The notes: a model not told the origin generated them from the sequence alone. Shown: positions 16,865-24,983, counted from the stretch's first letter. The stretch: DNA of 47,928 nt from Candidatus Omnitrophota bacterium (GCA_023135905.1 JAGLSE010000055.1:1-47928), one strand, 5' to 3'. A program made the numbers and translations.

Positions 16865-17266
16865 CTATTGATGCTCACAATCATCTTCATTAGGACTATC
16901 GCAAACTGTTTTTTCTACACCATATCCTTTTCCTGCCCCAGGCTGACAAAGGCTTTCTCCACCCTGAAGAGTTCCTTCCGCTGTTTGTTTAACTACTTCA
17001 GCTACTGTACCGCTAATTCCCATTATTGTTTTAATCCCTGTTTCATCAAATAACATTTGCGCCCGTTGTCCCATACCGCCGGCAATAATAGTGTCCACGC
17101 CTTTTTCCTTTAAAAACTGTGGTAAGAATCCTGGATGATGTCCTGGATTATCAATCGTATTGTTACTTATTATTTTATCACCTTCAAACTCTACAATAGT
17201 AAACGAAGGACACCTGCCAAAATGAGCTGAAACTAATTCACCATCTGTTGAAATTGCTATTTTCAA
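16865..17266 (-). CDS. NifX/NifB C-terminal-type protein 2
   Basis: A 133-residue paralogue of the 16.5-kb gene: MKIAISTDGELVSAHFGRCPSFTI, ISNNTIDNPGHHPGFLPQFL, TIIAGGMGQRAQMLFDETGIKTIMG. It has a longer tail with Cys and His (ESLCQPG, TVCDSPNEDDCEHQ) that could bind metal. Translation starts at a TTG with a GGAGGT site 7 bases upstream; no ATG fits as well. The DNPGHHPG segment lies where the paralogue has KNPNMDSMGG. The pair probably forms a metal-cluster carrier system with the neighbouring MinD-ferredoxin ATPase; inferred. Confidence 0.88.
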   Translation of the reverse strand: MKIAISTDGELVSAHFGRCPSFTIVEFEGDKIISNNTIDNPGHHPGFLPQFLKEKGVDTIIAGGMGQRAQMLFDETGIKTIMGISGTVAEVVKQTAEGTLQGGESLCQPGAGKGYGVEKTVCDSPNEDDCEHQ

Positions 17267-17409
17267 AATATACCTCCTTAATAAGACTTATCCTTGCTAT
17301 CTAAAATCTCAAGGACTTAGCCGACTTGATCCTAAAATACTCTTGAAAAATACCTTAAAAAGAATTCAGATATTCAACCGCAAAGAATCTTACAAAATTT
17401 ATCAAAACC

Positions 17410-17441
17410 GGTGGGAATAAAGATGCTGCTTTACTCCCACC
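17410..17441 (-). terminator. Hairpin terminator candidate after the Gly-rich protein gene
   Basis: A 13-bp stem (GGTGGGAATAAAG / CTTTACTCCCACC, one mismatch) with loop ATGCTG, 13 bases past the stop at 17454. On the minus strand it is followed by GGTTTTGATAAATTTTG. It could separate the fur-Gly-rich unit from the NifX pair. Confidence 0.55.
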
Positions 17442-17453
17442 AATGACTAATTA

Positions 17454-17843
17454 CTATTCATTCCCTTCTGATGCCGCGTTAGATTCTAATTCTTTGATAC
17501 GCTGATTGATTGCGGCTATTTCATCCTGCATGGCACGAGATTCTTCTTTTAAAACTCTAGCTTCATCTTCAGCAGAAATAGCCGGACTGCCATAAGCATT
17601 TCCATATGGAGACCCATAAGCATAAGGATAAGGTTGCACTGCCCCAAACCGTCTAAAACCACGACCTAAGCCTTGTCCTCTGCCAAAACCTCTACCGAAC
17701 CCACGAGAATAAATATCTTCTTGAGTTCCGACAGGTACGAATCTACGTCTAGGTATCCGCGCGGGATAACCAACACAATAACCTCTGCCTCCACCAGTAG
17801 ACGCTCCCTCCCCTCTTGGTCCTGTTCCATCAAAACCTGGCAT
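17454..17843 (-). CDS. DUF5320-like Gly/Arg-rich protein
   Basis: A 129-residue protein beginning MPGFDGTGPRGEGASTGGGRGYC, the DUF5320-type opening. It continues with an Arg/Gly/Phe/Tyr-rich low-complexity middle (repeated GRGFGRGQGLGRG) and ends in a 40-residue coiled coil (DEARVLKEESRAMQDEIAAINQRIKELE). The frame opens upstream to 17879, but the ATG at 17843 follows a GGGAGGTGATT site and gives the family N-terminus. It lies between the Fur-family gene and the NifX pair. Function is unknown; the coiled coil suggests oligomerisation. Confidence 0.8.
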   Translation of the reverse strand: MPGFDGTGPRGEGASTGGGRGYCVGYPARIPRRRFVPVGTQEDIYSRGFGRGFGRGQGLGRGFRRFGAVQPYPYAYGSPYGNAYGSPAISAEDEARVLKEESRAMQDEIAAINQRIKELESNAASEGNE

Positions 17844-17899
17844 TTTAATCACCTCCCTTCTATTTACTAATGTTAACAATTATCCTTAGAAGTAAAAAA

Positions 17900-18376
17900 C
17901 TACTTTTTTTCTTTACACCTCTCGCATAATCCGTAAAACTGTAATATATGTTTCATAATCCTAAAATTATATTTTTTAGTAAGACCTTTTTCCGTTTTAT
18001 TAAGCAACTCTACTTCTTCATCAATAAAATCAGTATAATTAATTATTCGTTGGCAATTAATGCAGATTAAATGATGATGGTGGTGATTTTTGTCCTCAAT
18101 TCCTCTATTCAACTCATATCTTGCACGGCCGTCACCAAAATCAAATTTATAAACCAGCTGTAACTGAGCTAATAGCTCTAATGTCCTATAAACTGTAGAC
18201 ATACCGCTTGAAGGATGGATTTTATAAGCATGATGATATATCTCTTCCGCGCTTAAATGTTCTGACGTTTTACTTAAAACGTCTAAAATCGCCTGCCGAG
18301 ATAAAGTAAGCCGATACCCATACCCTTTAAATCTTCCATGGCACCATCCTAATCCTTTCCCGAAACTTCTTGGCAT
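17900..18376 (-). CDS. Fur-family metalloregulator
   Basis: A 158-residue Fur/PerR/Zur-type repressor. A winged-helix domain (LTLSRQAILDVLSKTSEHLSAEEIYHHAYKIHPSSGMSTVYRTLELLAQL) is followed by a dimerisation domain with the structural zinc pairs CINC and CERC. A metal-sensing HHHHH run follows EDKN. The N-terminus is about 20 residues longer than usual and rich in Gly, Arg and Trp with one Cys (MPRSFGKGLGWCHGRFKGYG). Which metal or oxidant it senses cannot be told. A consensus promoter and perfect palindrome directly upstream suggest autorepression. As first gene before the Gly-rich and NifX genes it probably controls this cluster. Confidence 0.9.
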   Translation of the reverse strand: MPRSFGKGLGWCHGRFKGYGYRLTLSRQAILDVLSKTSEHLSAEEIYHHAYKIHPSSGMSTVYRTLELLAQLQLVYKFDFGDGRARYELNRGIEDKNHHHHHLICINCQRIINYTDFIDEEVELLNKTEKGLTKKYNFRIMKHILQFYGLCERCKEKK

Positions 18377-18389
18377 TTTTTCTCCTTAT

Positions 18390-18404
18390 TGGGAATAATT
18401 CCCA
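18390..18404 (-). promoter_or_regulatory. Fur-family operator, perfect 7-1-7 palindrome
   Basis: TGGGAAT-A-ATTCCCA on the plus strand, a perfect 7-1-7 inverted repeat between the promoter and the ribosome binding site of the Fur-family gene. It keeps the AAT-N-ATT core common to Fur, PerR and Zur boxes but has GGG/CCC in the outer positions, unlike the classical boxes. Its place just after the predicted transcription start fits autorepression. Confidence 0.7.
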
Positions 18405-18415
18405 CTTCCAATTAA

Positions 18416-18444
18416 AATATACCGCATATCTTTTTCTTTGTCAA
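18416..18444 (-). promoter_or_regulatory. Consensus sigma-70 promoter of the Fur-family gene
   Basis: Minus-strand TTGACA (18444-18439), a 17-base spacer and TATATT (18421-18416), the best promoter match in the window. The transcription start would fall near 18409, a few bases before the 7-1-7 operator. Confidence 0.75.
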
Positions 18445-18692
18445 GAATTAAAATTCTGGAGTTTCCTCATTTTTTAAAAAAGCCGCAAAACCCACGAATA
18501 TAAGCTATTTTACATAGCTTATACTTTTTTCTTACAAAAACGGATATTAAAAAGAATTCTAAAAACCCTTCCAGAGAAAGATAATTCTTGCCACGGGGTA
18601 GTTAATTTTCTCATCTTTTATAATACATTTACGTTTATGAGCAATAATGATAAACTGCTCGATTTCTACTAATAAAAATTTCTTTTATTTCT

Positions 18693-18797
18693 TTAATATT
18701 TCGTTTTTTTATCTTGCCTATATTGGATAACAAATCCCAGGTCATAGCACACATCCCCTATGTTTGAATGGCCGATAATCAATATATTTTGAAACAT
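18693..18797 (-). pseudogene. Glycosyltransferase family 9 N-terminal fragment
   Basis: An ATG with an AAAGGA site opens a 34-codon frame starting MFQNILIIGHSNIGDVCYDL. This is the nucleotide-fold opening of heptosyltransferase-like GT9 proteins (ILIIG.SNIGD). The frame then loses similarity and stops; a real GT9 protein has about 330-350 residues. No matching continuation is visible in the next few hundred bases, so this looks like the 5' end of a deleted gene. Motif recognition over about 20 residues is the only evidence. Confidence 0.5.
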
Positions 18798-19085
18798 GAA
18801 ATCCTTTCTTTTTTAAACAAATTGCCTTTAAAAAAAATAATAGTTTTCACACAACATCAAGTATTATAAAATACCAATAATGATAAAACGGATACAAGAT
18901 AGGAGGAGTAGTAATCAAGTCAGAGTAAAGAGTGAGGAGAAATTTGCGCTATTTGTGCCCAAAATCATGAATATTGATCGTTTGTTATTATAGCCTCTTT
19001 TATAATAATGATATAAAAATATTTTTCGAAAATATATCAAGTTTGTACCATAACTAAATAAAAATAGATTAACTTAGATAGGTAA

Positions 19086-19760
19086 TTACTTGTCTTGAAG
19101 CTTTTCGGGATGATGCTTTACAACTCTGGACTGGACCATATAAATAACATCTTCGGCAATATTTGTAGCATGATCACAAATTCTCTCTAAATGACGAGCA
19201 ATTAAAAAAAGTGAGATTGCCTGAGGAGCAGTTATGCAATCTTTCATTATATAACCATTTATTAATTCATCACATATTAGATTTTTCAATTTATCAGCTT
19301 CAGGATCTAAAAGAATAGCCCTTTTTGCTAAATTTCCATCACGATTAACAAAAGAGTCTATCACGTCTTTTACCATTCTTCTAGCAACTGCGGCCAATTT
19401 TGGAATATCCTTTAAAGGTTTAAGTTGCGGTTTATCAGCCAATTCAAAAACTTGTTGGGCAATATTTACAGCAAGATCCGCTATTCGCTCCAATTCAGCA
19501 TTTATCTTCATTCCCGTTGTAATAAACCTAAGATCTCTAGCCATAGGTTGACGCAACGCTAAAAGGTTAATTGATTTTTCCTCAATTTCAAGCTCCAACT
19601 CATCAATATTACGGTCTTCATTAATTATATCTTTAGCTAACTTTTTATCTTGATTTTTCAAGGATTCTATAGACTTATAAATCGCAGCTTCAGATAATGT
19701 TGCCATTTTTAAAAGCGCCTTTTTTAATTCTTTCAGTTCTTCATCAAAATGTCTCTCCAT
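19086..19760 (-). CDS. phoU: Phosphate-specific transport regulator PhoU
   Basis: A 224-residue all-helical protein of two PhoU repeats. Each repeat carries the metal-cluster-binding type motif: EDRNIDELELEIEEK and LRFITTGMKINAELERIADLAVNIAQ in the first, LLDPEADKLKNLICDEL and LIARHLERICDHATNIAEDV in the second. PhoU links PstSCAB to PhoR and represses the Pho response when phosphate is ample. Length is normal. It is the last gene of pstSCAB-phoU, 22 bases after pstB, with a GGAGG site upstream. Confidence 0.95.
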   Translation of the reverse strand: MERHFDEELKELKKALLKMATLSEAAIYKSIESLKNQDKKLAKDIINEDRNIDELELEIEEKSINLLALRQPMARDLRFITTGMKINAELERIADLAVNIAQQVFELADKPQLKPLKDIPKLAAVARRMVKDVIDSFVNRDGNLAKRAILLDPEADKLKNLICDELINGYIMKDCITAPQAISLFLIARHLERICDHATNIAEDVIYMVQSRVVKHHPEKLQDK

Positions 19761-19782
19761 TATTCACCTCCTTTTATTAAAA

Positions 19783-20601
19783 TTATCCAAATCTTCCGGT
19801 AATATAATCCTCAGTAGTTTTTTTAGAAGGAGCGGTAAATATTTTATCGGTTTTATCAAATTCTATTAACTCCCCCAACATAAAAAAAGCTGTAAAATCT
19901 GAAATACGCGCTGCTTGCTGCATATTATGAGTAACAATAACTATGGTATATTTTTTCTTTAATTCTTGAATAAGCTCTTCAATCTTTGCGGTAGCCGTCG
20001 GGTCTAAAGCAGAACAGGGTTCATCAAAAAGGACTACCTCCGGCTCAACTGCCAAGGCCCGGGCAATACATAAACGCTGCTGTTGGCCTCCGGATAAATC
20101 CAGTGCTAAACTATCCAACCTATCTTCAACTTCTTTCCAAAGTGCGGCATCTTTTAGGCTTCTTTCAATCTTCTGCTCGAGATAATTTTTATCTTTTATT
20201 CCGTTCACCCTTAACCCGTAAGCGACATTCTCAAATATCGACTTAGGAAATGGATTGGATTTTTGAAAAACCATACCGATTTTTCTTCTTATTTCTACAA
20301 CATCGACATCTGTATCATAAATATTCTTTTCATCTAGTAAAATTTTTCCTTCTATTCTCGATTTCAAAATAACATCATTCATACGGTTCAAACTGCGTAA
20401 AAAAGTCGATTTTCCACAGCCTGAAGGCCCTATAATAGCAATGACCTTGTTTTTCTCAATACTGAGATTTATATTCTTTACCGCATGCACTGCCCCATAC
20501 CAAATATTTAAATTTGTAGTACTCATTTTAAACCTTTTCAGAAAAGTAAGGTCTCTATTCCTCCTTTCTGCATAATCCATATTTATAGCCATTTTTACCA
20601 T
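19783..20601 (-). CDS. pstB: Phosphate ABC transporter ATPase PstB
   Basis: A 272-residue ABC ATPase powering phosphate import. Walker [10 protein letters not shown], signature LSGGQQQR, Walker B VVLFDEP and the H-loop [16 protein letters not shown] are all intact. The core protein begins at [11 protein letters not shown] (20526), but the ATG at 20601 has a GGAGGAGG site at ideal distance, giving a 25-residue leader unusual for PstB. Both starts may be used; I give the longer. It overlaps pstA by 7 bases. Confidence 0.95.
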   Translation of the reverse strand: MVKMAINMDYAERRNRDLTFLKRFKMSTTNLNIWYGAVHAVKNINLSIEKNKVIAIIGPSGCGKSTFLRSLNRMNDVILKSRIEGKILLDEKNIYDTDVDVVEIRRKIGMVFQKSNPFPKSIFENVAYGLRVNGIKDKNYLEQKIERSLKDAALWKEVEDRLDSLALDLSGGQQQRLCIARALAVEPEVVLFDEPCSALDPTATAKIEELIQELKKKYTIVIVTHNMQQAARISDFTAFFMLGELIEFDKTDKIFTAPSKKTTEDYITGRFG

Positions 20602-21449
20602 TTTTGCCTCCTCCTGAATCGATTACGCATAATAATAGCAATACAATTTATACCTAAAACCAAAAAAATCAAGACTAATGCTGTGCCATACGCTATAGGC
20701 ACTTGAGCCTTAGGATGCACTCCTTCTGTCATAAGAGCATATATATGATATGGTAGCGCCTGCACCTCATTAAAGATTGAACAGGGAAGTTTTGTAGTAT
20801 AAAAAGCGGCGGCTGTAAAAAGTATAGGTGCGGTTTCACCAGCAGCCCTGCCAATACCCAGTATTGAACCGGTTAACATCCCCGAAACAGCATTAGGAAG
20901 CACTACCTTAAAAATAGTCTGCCATTTAGACGCTCCCAAAGCCAAAGAAGCCCAGCGAAATGAATGAGGAACTAACAATAACGCTTCCTCAGAAGAACGA
21001 ATGATTGTTGGCAGAATTAATATTCCCAAGGTAAGACCGCCTGAAAGAATAGATATACCAAAACCAAAGAATTTAACAAAAACCGCTAATCCAAAAAGCC
21101 CAAATACAACCGAAGGAACCCCGGCAAGATTGCTTACACCAATACGAATTATTCTTATCAGTTTCCCTTGTTTTGCATACTCGGTTAAATATATTGCCGC
21201 AGCCACTCCCAAAGGAAAAGCAAAACAAATCGCGCACATAGTCAGATAAAATGTGCCTAAAATTGCGGGTAAAATCCCCCCGGCAGTCATTCCTGAATGC
21301 GGCATTTGAGATAAGAATTGCCAGTTAACTACTTTTATACCCCTAATAACAATAAAATAAAGGATGGCAAAAAGTGCTAACAGAATGATTATTGTGGCTA
21401 ATCTTACAATCCCAAAACCTATAAATTCTTTAATCTTTCTCAGTCTCAA
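20595..21449 (-). CDS. pstA: Phosphate ABC transporter permease PstA
   Basis: A 284-residue inner-membrane permease with about six helices. The binding-protein-dependent transport EAA-type loop is [41 protein letters not shown], characteristic of PstA. The start is a TTG whose bases overlap the pstC stop (TTGA), with AGGAGA about 9 bases upstream, so coupling with pstC is likely. Forms the channel with PstC. Confidence 0.95.
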   Translation of the reverse strand: MRLRKIKEFIGFGIVRLATIIILLALFAILYFIVIRGIKVVNWQFLSQMPHSGMTAGGILPAILGTFYLTMCAICFAFPLGVAAAIYLTEYAKQGKLIRIIRIGVSNLAGVPSVVFGLFGLAVFVKFFGFGISILSGGLTLGILILPTIIRSSEEALLLVPHSFRWASLALGASKWQTIFKVVLPNAVSGMLTGSILGIGRAAGETAPILFTAAAFYTTKLPCSIFNEVQALPYHIYALMTEGVHPKAQVPIAYGTALVLIFLVLGINCIAIIMRNRFRRRQKW

Positions 21450-22324
21450 CGTAATCTTCTCCTGAATCTTTGAGATAGAAAATCCGCAATAATATTAAAG
21501 GTTAAAGTCATCAGAAAAAGGACTATGGCAATAGCAAACAAAGCATGGAAATGTTCTCCTCCTACAACCGTTTCTCCCATTTCCGCTGCAATAGTAGCTG
21601 TCATCGTACGCACAGGCTCAAAAAAAGAATGCGGAATAACAGCTGCTCCCCCGGCAACCATCAGCACAGTCATTGTCTCACCCACTGCTCTACCCATACC
21701 TAAAATAATGCCAGTACTTATTCCTCCCATAGCAGCGGGCAGAGTTATTTTAACTGTAGTCTCCCATCTATTCGCACCCAAAGCGTAAGAAGCCTCCTTA
21801 AAACTTTCCGGAACTGCCGAAATTGCGTCCTCTGAAACACTGGTAATCGTGGGAATGGCCATAACGCCTAACAGGATCGCGGCAGTAAAAGCATTCAGTC
21901 CTACAGGTAAACCAAAAAAATTCTGAACTAAAGGCGCCAAAAAAACCATTCCAAAAAAACCATAAACGACAGAAGGAACCCCAGCAAGAAGCTCTATTAG
22001 CAATTTTACAAATTCTTTTCCTTTAGGATGAGCAACTTCTGAAATATAAATAGCTGAAGCTACTCCTAACGGAACAGAAATAATCAATGCCCCTACGGTG
22101 ACCATAAGAGAACCTAAAATTAAAGGCAGCATTCCAAAATCTGCAGGCTCATAAGTAGGATACCAAAATTTACCAAAGAAAAGTTTTCCGAAAGATATCA
22201 CGTTAAAGATAGGCAATCCTTCTTTAAACAATACTATTACTATTCCTAAAAGAAAAAGAATAGAACATAAAGAAAGTCCGCAAAAAAATCCTTGGATTAA
22301 ATTTTCTTTTTGTCTTCTTTTCAT
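21446..22324 (-). CDS. pstC: Phosphate ABC transporter permease PstC
   Basis: A 292-residue permease with about six helices. The conserved loop is YALGANRWETTVKITLPAAMGGISTGIILGMGRAVGETMTVLMVAGG, the PstC signature, and GVPSVVYGFFGMVFL is also conserved. Pairs with PstA in the inner membrane. The gene is separated from pstS by 134 bases without a visible terminator. Confidence 0.95.
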   Translation of the reverse strand: MKRRQKENLIQGFFCGLSLCSILFLLGIVIVLFKEGLPIFNVISFGKLFFGKFWYPTYEPADFGMLPLILGSLMVTVGALIISVPLGVASAIYISEVAHPKGKEFVKLLIELLAGVPSVVYGFFGMVFLAPLVQNFFGLPVGLNAFTAAILLGVMAIPTITSVSEDAISAVPESFKEASYALGANRWETTVKITLPAAMGGISTGIILGMGRAVGETMTVLMVAGGAAVIPHSFFEPVRTMTATIAAEMGETVVGGEHFHALFAIAIVLFLMTLTFNIIADFLSQRFRRRLR

Positions 22325-22458
22325 AAATTATTTTTCACTGCTTTTAGCTTAATACTTAAATTAATAAAAATTAAAATTTTACTATTCAATATCAATAAAT
22401 TAGCACAATCTAAATCCAATCTGTGTAATCAAATTCTTTATAAGCCTTTCAATAAAAA

Positions 22459-23271
22459 TTAGTCTAAAGAAACGAACCCCTGCTTCTTAATTATTTTCTG
22501 TCCCTCCATGCTTAAGACAAATCTGATAAAATCCTTAACTAATCCCTTTGGTTTGCCATCAGTATACATAAATAACGGCCGGGAAATAGGGTATGTATTT
22601 TTTAACACAGTTTCAACTGAAGGTTCAATACCTTGGACAACTAAAGCCTTAACCTCCGAGCATAAATATCCTAAACCTACATAACCGATAGATCCTTTTG
22701 TTCTAGTAACTGTTGATGTCACAGCCATATTCGAAGCTTGAAGTAAGGCATCCGGACGTACCCGTTGTTTTTTTAACGCTATTTTACTGAAACATTCGTA
22801 TGTTCCTGAAGCAACATCTCTGGAAATTACTATTATCTTCTGATTATCGCCGCCGAATTGACTCCAATTCGATATTTTGCCGGTATAAATATCTTCGATT
22901 TGGCTAAGAGAAAGTCCATTAACCTGATTAGACGGATGGACAATCACTGCAATCCCATCCATGGCAACTACATGAGCTATTGGATCGATTCTTCTATCTA
23001 TTGCTTTGTTAAGTTCTTTATCCTTTATCGGCCGTGAAGAATCAGCAATATCGCATATTCCGTCAATTAAAGCGGCTATACCTGTTCCGGAACCTCCACC
23101 TCGAACACTAATATCCACTCCTGGATGTTTTTGTGAAAACATCTCAGCACACTTCTGCGCTATAGGTAAAACCGTGGTTGAACCCTGAATAACAAGCGAG
23201 TTATCTTCCGCATAAACAGATTGTATTGCTCCGAAAATAAACAATGCACATATTGAAATTATTTTTTTCAT
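22459..23271 (-). CDS. pstS: Periplasmic phosphate-binding protein PstS
   Basis: A 270-residue phosphate-binding protein. The frame is open to 23322, but the ATG at 23271 has a GGAGGT site 9 bases upstream and gives a clear signal peptide (MKKIISICALFIFGAIQSVYA, cleaved before EDN). Phosphate-contact segments are visible: IQGSTTVLPIAQ, RGGGSGTGIAALIDG, DSSRPIK and SRDVASGTYE. There is no lipobox, so it is soluble in the periplasm. First gene of pstSCAB-phoU with its own four-repeat Pho box promoter. Confidence 0.95.
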   Translation of the reverse strand: MKKIISICALFIFGAIQSVYAEDNSLVIQGSTTVLPIAQKCAEMFSQKHPGVDISVRGGGSGTGIAALIDGICDIADSSRPIKDKELNKAIDRRIDPIAHVVAMDGIAVIVHPSNQVNGLSLSQIEDIYTGKISNWSQFGGDNQKIIVISRDVASGTYECFSKIALKKQRVRPDALLQASNMAVTSTVTRTKGSIGYVGLGYLCSEVKALVVQGIEPSVETVLKNTYPISRPLFMYTDGKPKGLVKDFIRFVLSMEGQKIIKKQGFVSLD

Positions 23272-23299
23272 CTTATGATACCTCCTCAATTTCATAATT

Positions 23300-23353
23300 A
23301 TTTTAATATTCCATTGTGACAATCGTGTTACAATTTAGTTAAGATTAAGTAAA
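23300..23353 (-). promoter_or_regulatory. Pho box and promoter of pstS (four 11-bp repeats)
   Basis: On the minus strand the half-sites TTTAC, TTAAC, GTAAC and GTCAC begin exactly 11 bp apart (plus-strand blocks 23349-23353, 23338-23342, 23327-23331, 23316-23320). A -10 candidate TAAAAT (23305-23300) follows 10 bases after the last repeat. The 11-bp period of TTNAC-type half-sites is the known pattern of PhoB/PhoP binding sites. Confidence 0.8.
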
Positions 23354-23363
23354 ATCGTAACCT

Positions 23364-24608
23364 TTAAAATTTGACTTGCCAATCAACCTGCACAACATGT
23401 TTTCTATTACTATCGCCGGTAATTCTCGTCATATAATAATAATCAAAACCGAGAGTAGCATTTTTTCCCAGACCATAGGTAAACGCAACTTCATGACCTT
23501 TTGTGTCAGTATACCCACTATACGCGTCTGAATCCGGGAATATATCTATCCAAGCATCTTTTTCTAAATGTCTATACATATACTTAGCTTGCCATTGCCT
23601 CCAATCCTTAACTTTTTTCGCTCCAAACTTAATACCACCTAAATACCCCTTATTTTTTTCTGATGGATCCATGTTATAAACATAATCACCAAAAATAGCC
23701 AAGTAAGGAACTAAACCTCCTAAAGGTTTTTTGATTCCAAACTCAAAACTCGGTGCTACGGAGTTATAATCGTATTTTAGTCCGCCCCTTTCCAATGTAT
23801 TGTAATATCCGCTACTCTTTGAGCCTCCATTATTCAAACTAGTTCCTTTGATGTTTTCAAAAAAATAACCGGCAACTGCTATTTTCAAACAAGTACTCTT
23901 ATTGAAACTATATTTCATCCCCGGTTGAACCACCCACATAAACGAATCTGAAGTATCACTACTTGATTCATCCAGTATCCAAACTCCCGTGTTCATAAAC
24001 CAATCAGTATTATTTTCCCTTTTACTCAGTAAGATAGATACACCTTCAGGATTTATATCAGAATCCCAGAGGAGATCAGACGGACGAAATATTAATTTCT
24101 TTATACCTTTTATCTTACCGGCTTTAAAAGTTACCCCGGGCGCCGCTACAAATTGAGCGTAAGCATAATCTAATTTAATATCCTCAGTAGAAAAACCATC
24201 ATCCATAGTCTGATTAGTTGAACGGGCATCATCACCACCTGTGGCAAGCCCCGCAGCCACTTTCATCGTATCATTTACTTTTGATTCCAACCCTAATCTG
24301 AAACGATAACGGCTTCGATGCCTTTCTTCAGAGCCGAGCTTGTCTTCCCATTGATAGCGCAGCCTAAAATCACCATTGAGTTTAGTGTTCTGCACCCATT
24401 TTGGCAAGCCTTCCAGCGTCCCTTTCGCTAAATCCTTTCTTATTTCTTCTTTTGTTTCTGTCAAGATGACCTGTGCTTCACCTGAAGAAAGAATCCCCTT
24501 ATCTACCAACTTATCTACAAGAATATCGATTTCACCGGCGAAAAGCAGCGATGAATTTAAAAAAGCTGACAATATTCCAAAAAACAAAACAAAAAAAATC
24601 TTCCTCAT
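23364..24608 (-). CDS. Putative outer-membrane porin
   Basis: A 414-residue secreted beta-barrel protein. The signal peptide runs to SLLFAG. A short helical region follows (LVDKLVDKGILSSGEAQVILTET), as in putative porins that have an N-terminal helical or SLH-like anchor. Then come alternating amphipathic strands (LNGDFRLRYQWED, RSRYRFRLGLESKV, YAYAQFVAAPGVTFKAGKI) ending in a terminal phenylalanine (VDWQVKF), the outer-membrane insertion signature. The family is probably the Porin_5/putative porin group. Its location between the Pho-box-controlled chimera and pstS suggests a phosphate-induced porin similar in role to PhoE or OprP; substrate specificity is inferred from context only. Confidence 0.8.
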   Translation of the reverse strand: MRKIFFVLFFGILSAFLNSSLLFAGEIDILVDKLVDKGILSSGEAQVILTETKEEIRKDLAKGTLEGLPKWVQNTKLNGDFRLRYQWEDKLGSEERHRSRYRFRLGLESKVNDTMKVAAGLATGGDDARSTNQTMDDGFSTEDIKLDYAYAQFVAAPGVTFKAGKIKGIKKLIFRPSDLLWDSDINPEGVSILLSKRENNTDWFMNTGVWILDESSSDTSDSFMWVVQPGMKYSFNKSTCLKIAVAGYFFENIKGTSLNNGGSKSSGYYNTLERGGLKYDYNSVAPSFEFGIKKPLGGLVPYLAIFGDYVYNMDPSEKNKGYLGGIKFGAKKVKDWRQWQAKYMYRHLEKDAWIDIFPDSDAYSGYTDTKGHEVAFTYGLGKNATLGFDYYYMTRITGDSNRKHVVQVDWQVKF

Positions 24609-24621
24609 TTCGACTCCTCCT

Positions 24622-24819
24622 TTAATTATTCAAATAAAGTTTTCTAGCCTGACGCAATTCTTTTTCTACTCGATTCAAAAATTCTTTCACGTAAGAACCT
24701 TCAATCCTGCCCGAATTTTCAATTGTTTCCAATACGCCTCGTAAACTTACAAGTTGAGAACGCAAAAAACTTGCTACGAAATCCTTCTGCAGACTTGACA
24801 TCATTTTTACATTGTTCAT
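24622..24819 (-). CDS. Small helical protein of unknown function
   Basis: A 65-residue, charged, helix-rich protein (LQKDFVASFLRSQLVSLRGVLETIENSGRIEGSYVKEFLNRVEKELRQARKLYL) with no signal peptide or membrane segment. I do not recognise the family. The frame opens at a GTG inside the GGAGGTG ribosome binding site; the ATG at 24819 is the more likely start, about 14 bases past that site. It lies 13 bases before the porin gene and 11 bases after the 31-codon ORF stop, all in the Pho-controlled segment. It may be a small regulator, but nothing proves it. Confidence 0.6.
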   Translation of the reverse strand: MNNVKMMSSLQKDFVASFLRSQLVSLRGVLETIENSGRIEGSYVKEFLNRVEKELRQARKLYLNN

Positions 24820-24830
24820 GTTATTTTTTT

Positions 24831-24926
24831 TCACCTCCTTTTCGTCACATATTTTTTCTTATTCATCAATATATCTAAAACTTCAACCAAAGTCTTTTCG
24901 CGCATGCCATACGAAAAAAATCCCAT
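24831..24926 (-). CDS. 31-residue small ORF (MGFFSYGMREKTL...)
   Basis: An ATG frame of 31 codons reading MGFFSYGMREKTLVEVLDIL and then a basic tail ending in KRR. Its last codons (AGG AGG TGA) form the ribosome binding site of the next gene, so it would be translationally coupled to the 65-residue protein. It has no strong ribosome binding site of its own. The composition (aromatic start, amphipathic middle, basic end) looks protein-like rather than random. Too short to assign; similar small ORFs would need comparative support. Confidence 0.45.
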   Translation of the reverse strand: MGFFSYGMREKTLVEVLDILMNKKKYVTKRR

Positions 24927-24983
24927 CACCGTTAAACAAATTAAACTATCAAAAATAAAACAATTTTCATTTTCTTTTCTTCA

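Larger units (their letters stand above)
18377..19085. other. 709-bp region with promoter and a decayed gene fragment
   Basis: Beyond the fur promoter/operator the region has no intact gene. A fragment of a glycosyltransferase family 9 gene lies at 18693-18797, followed by AT-rich DNA up to the phoU stop. I see no tRNA or riboswitch. Confidence 0.5.

Noticed and set aside
16485-17266. A nitrogen-fixation locus, because of the NifX/NifB-type proteins
   Set aside because: No nifH, D, K, E, N or full NifB is present; stand-alone members of this family are common in non-fixing anaerobes.
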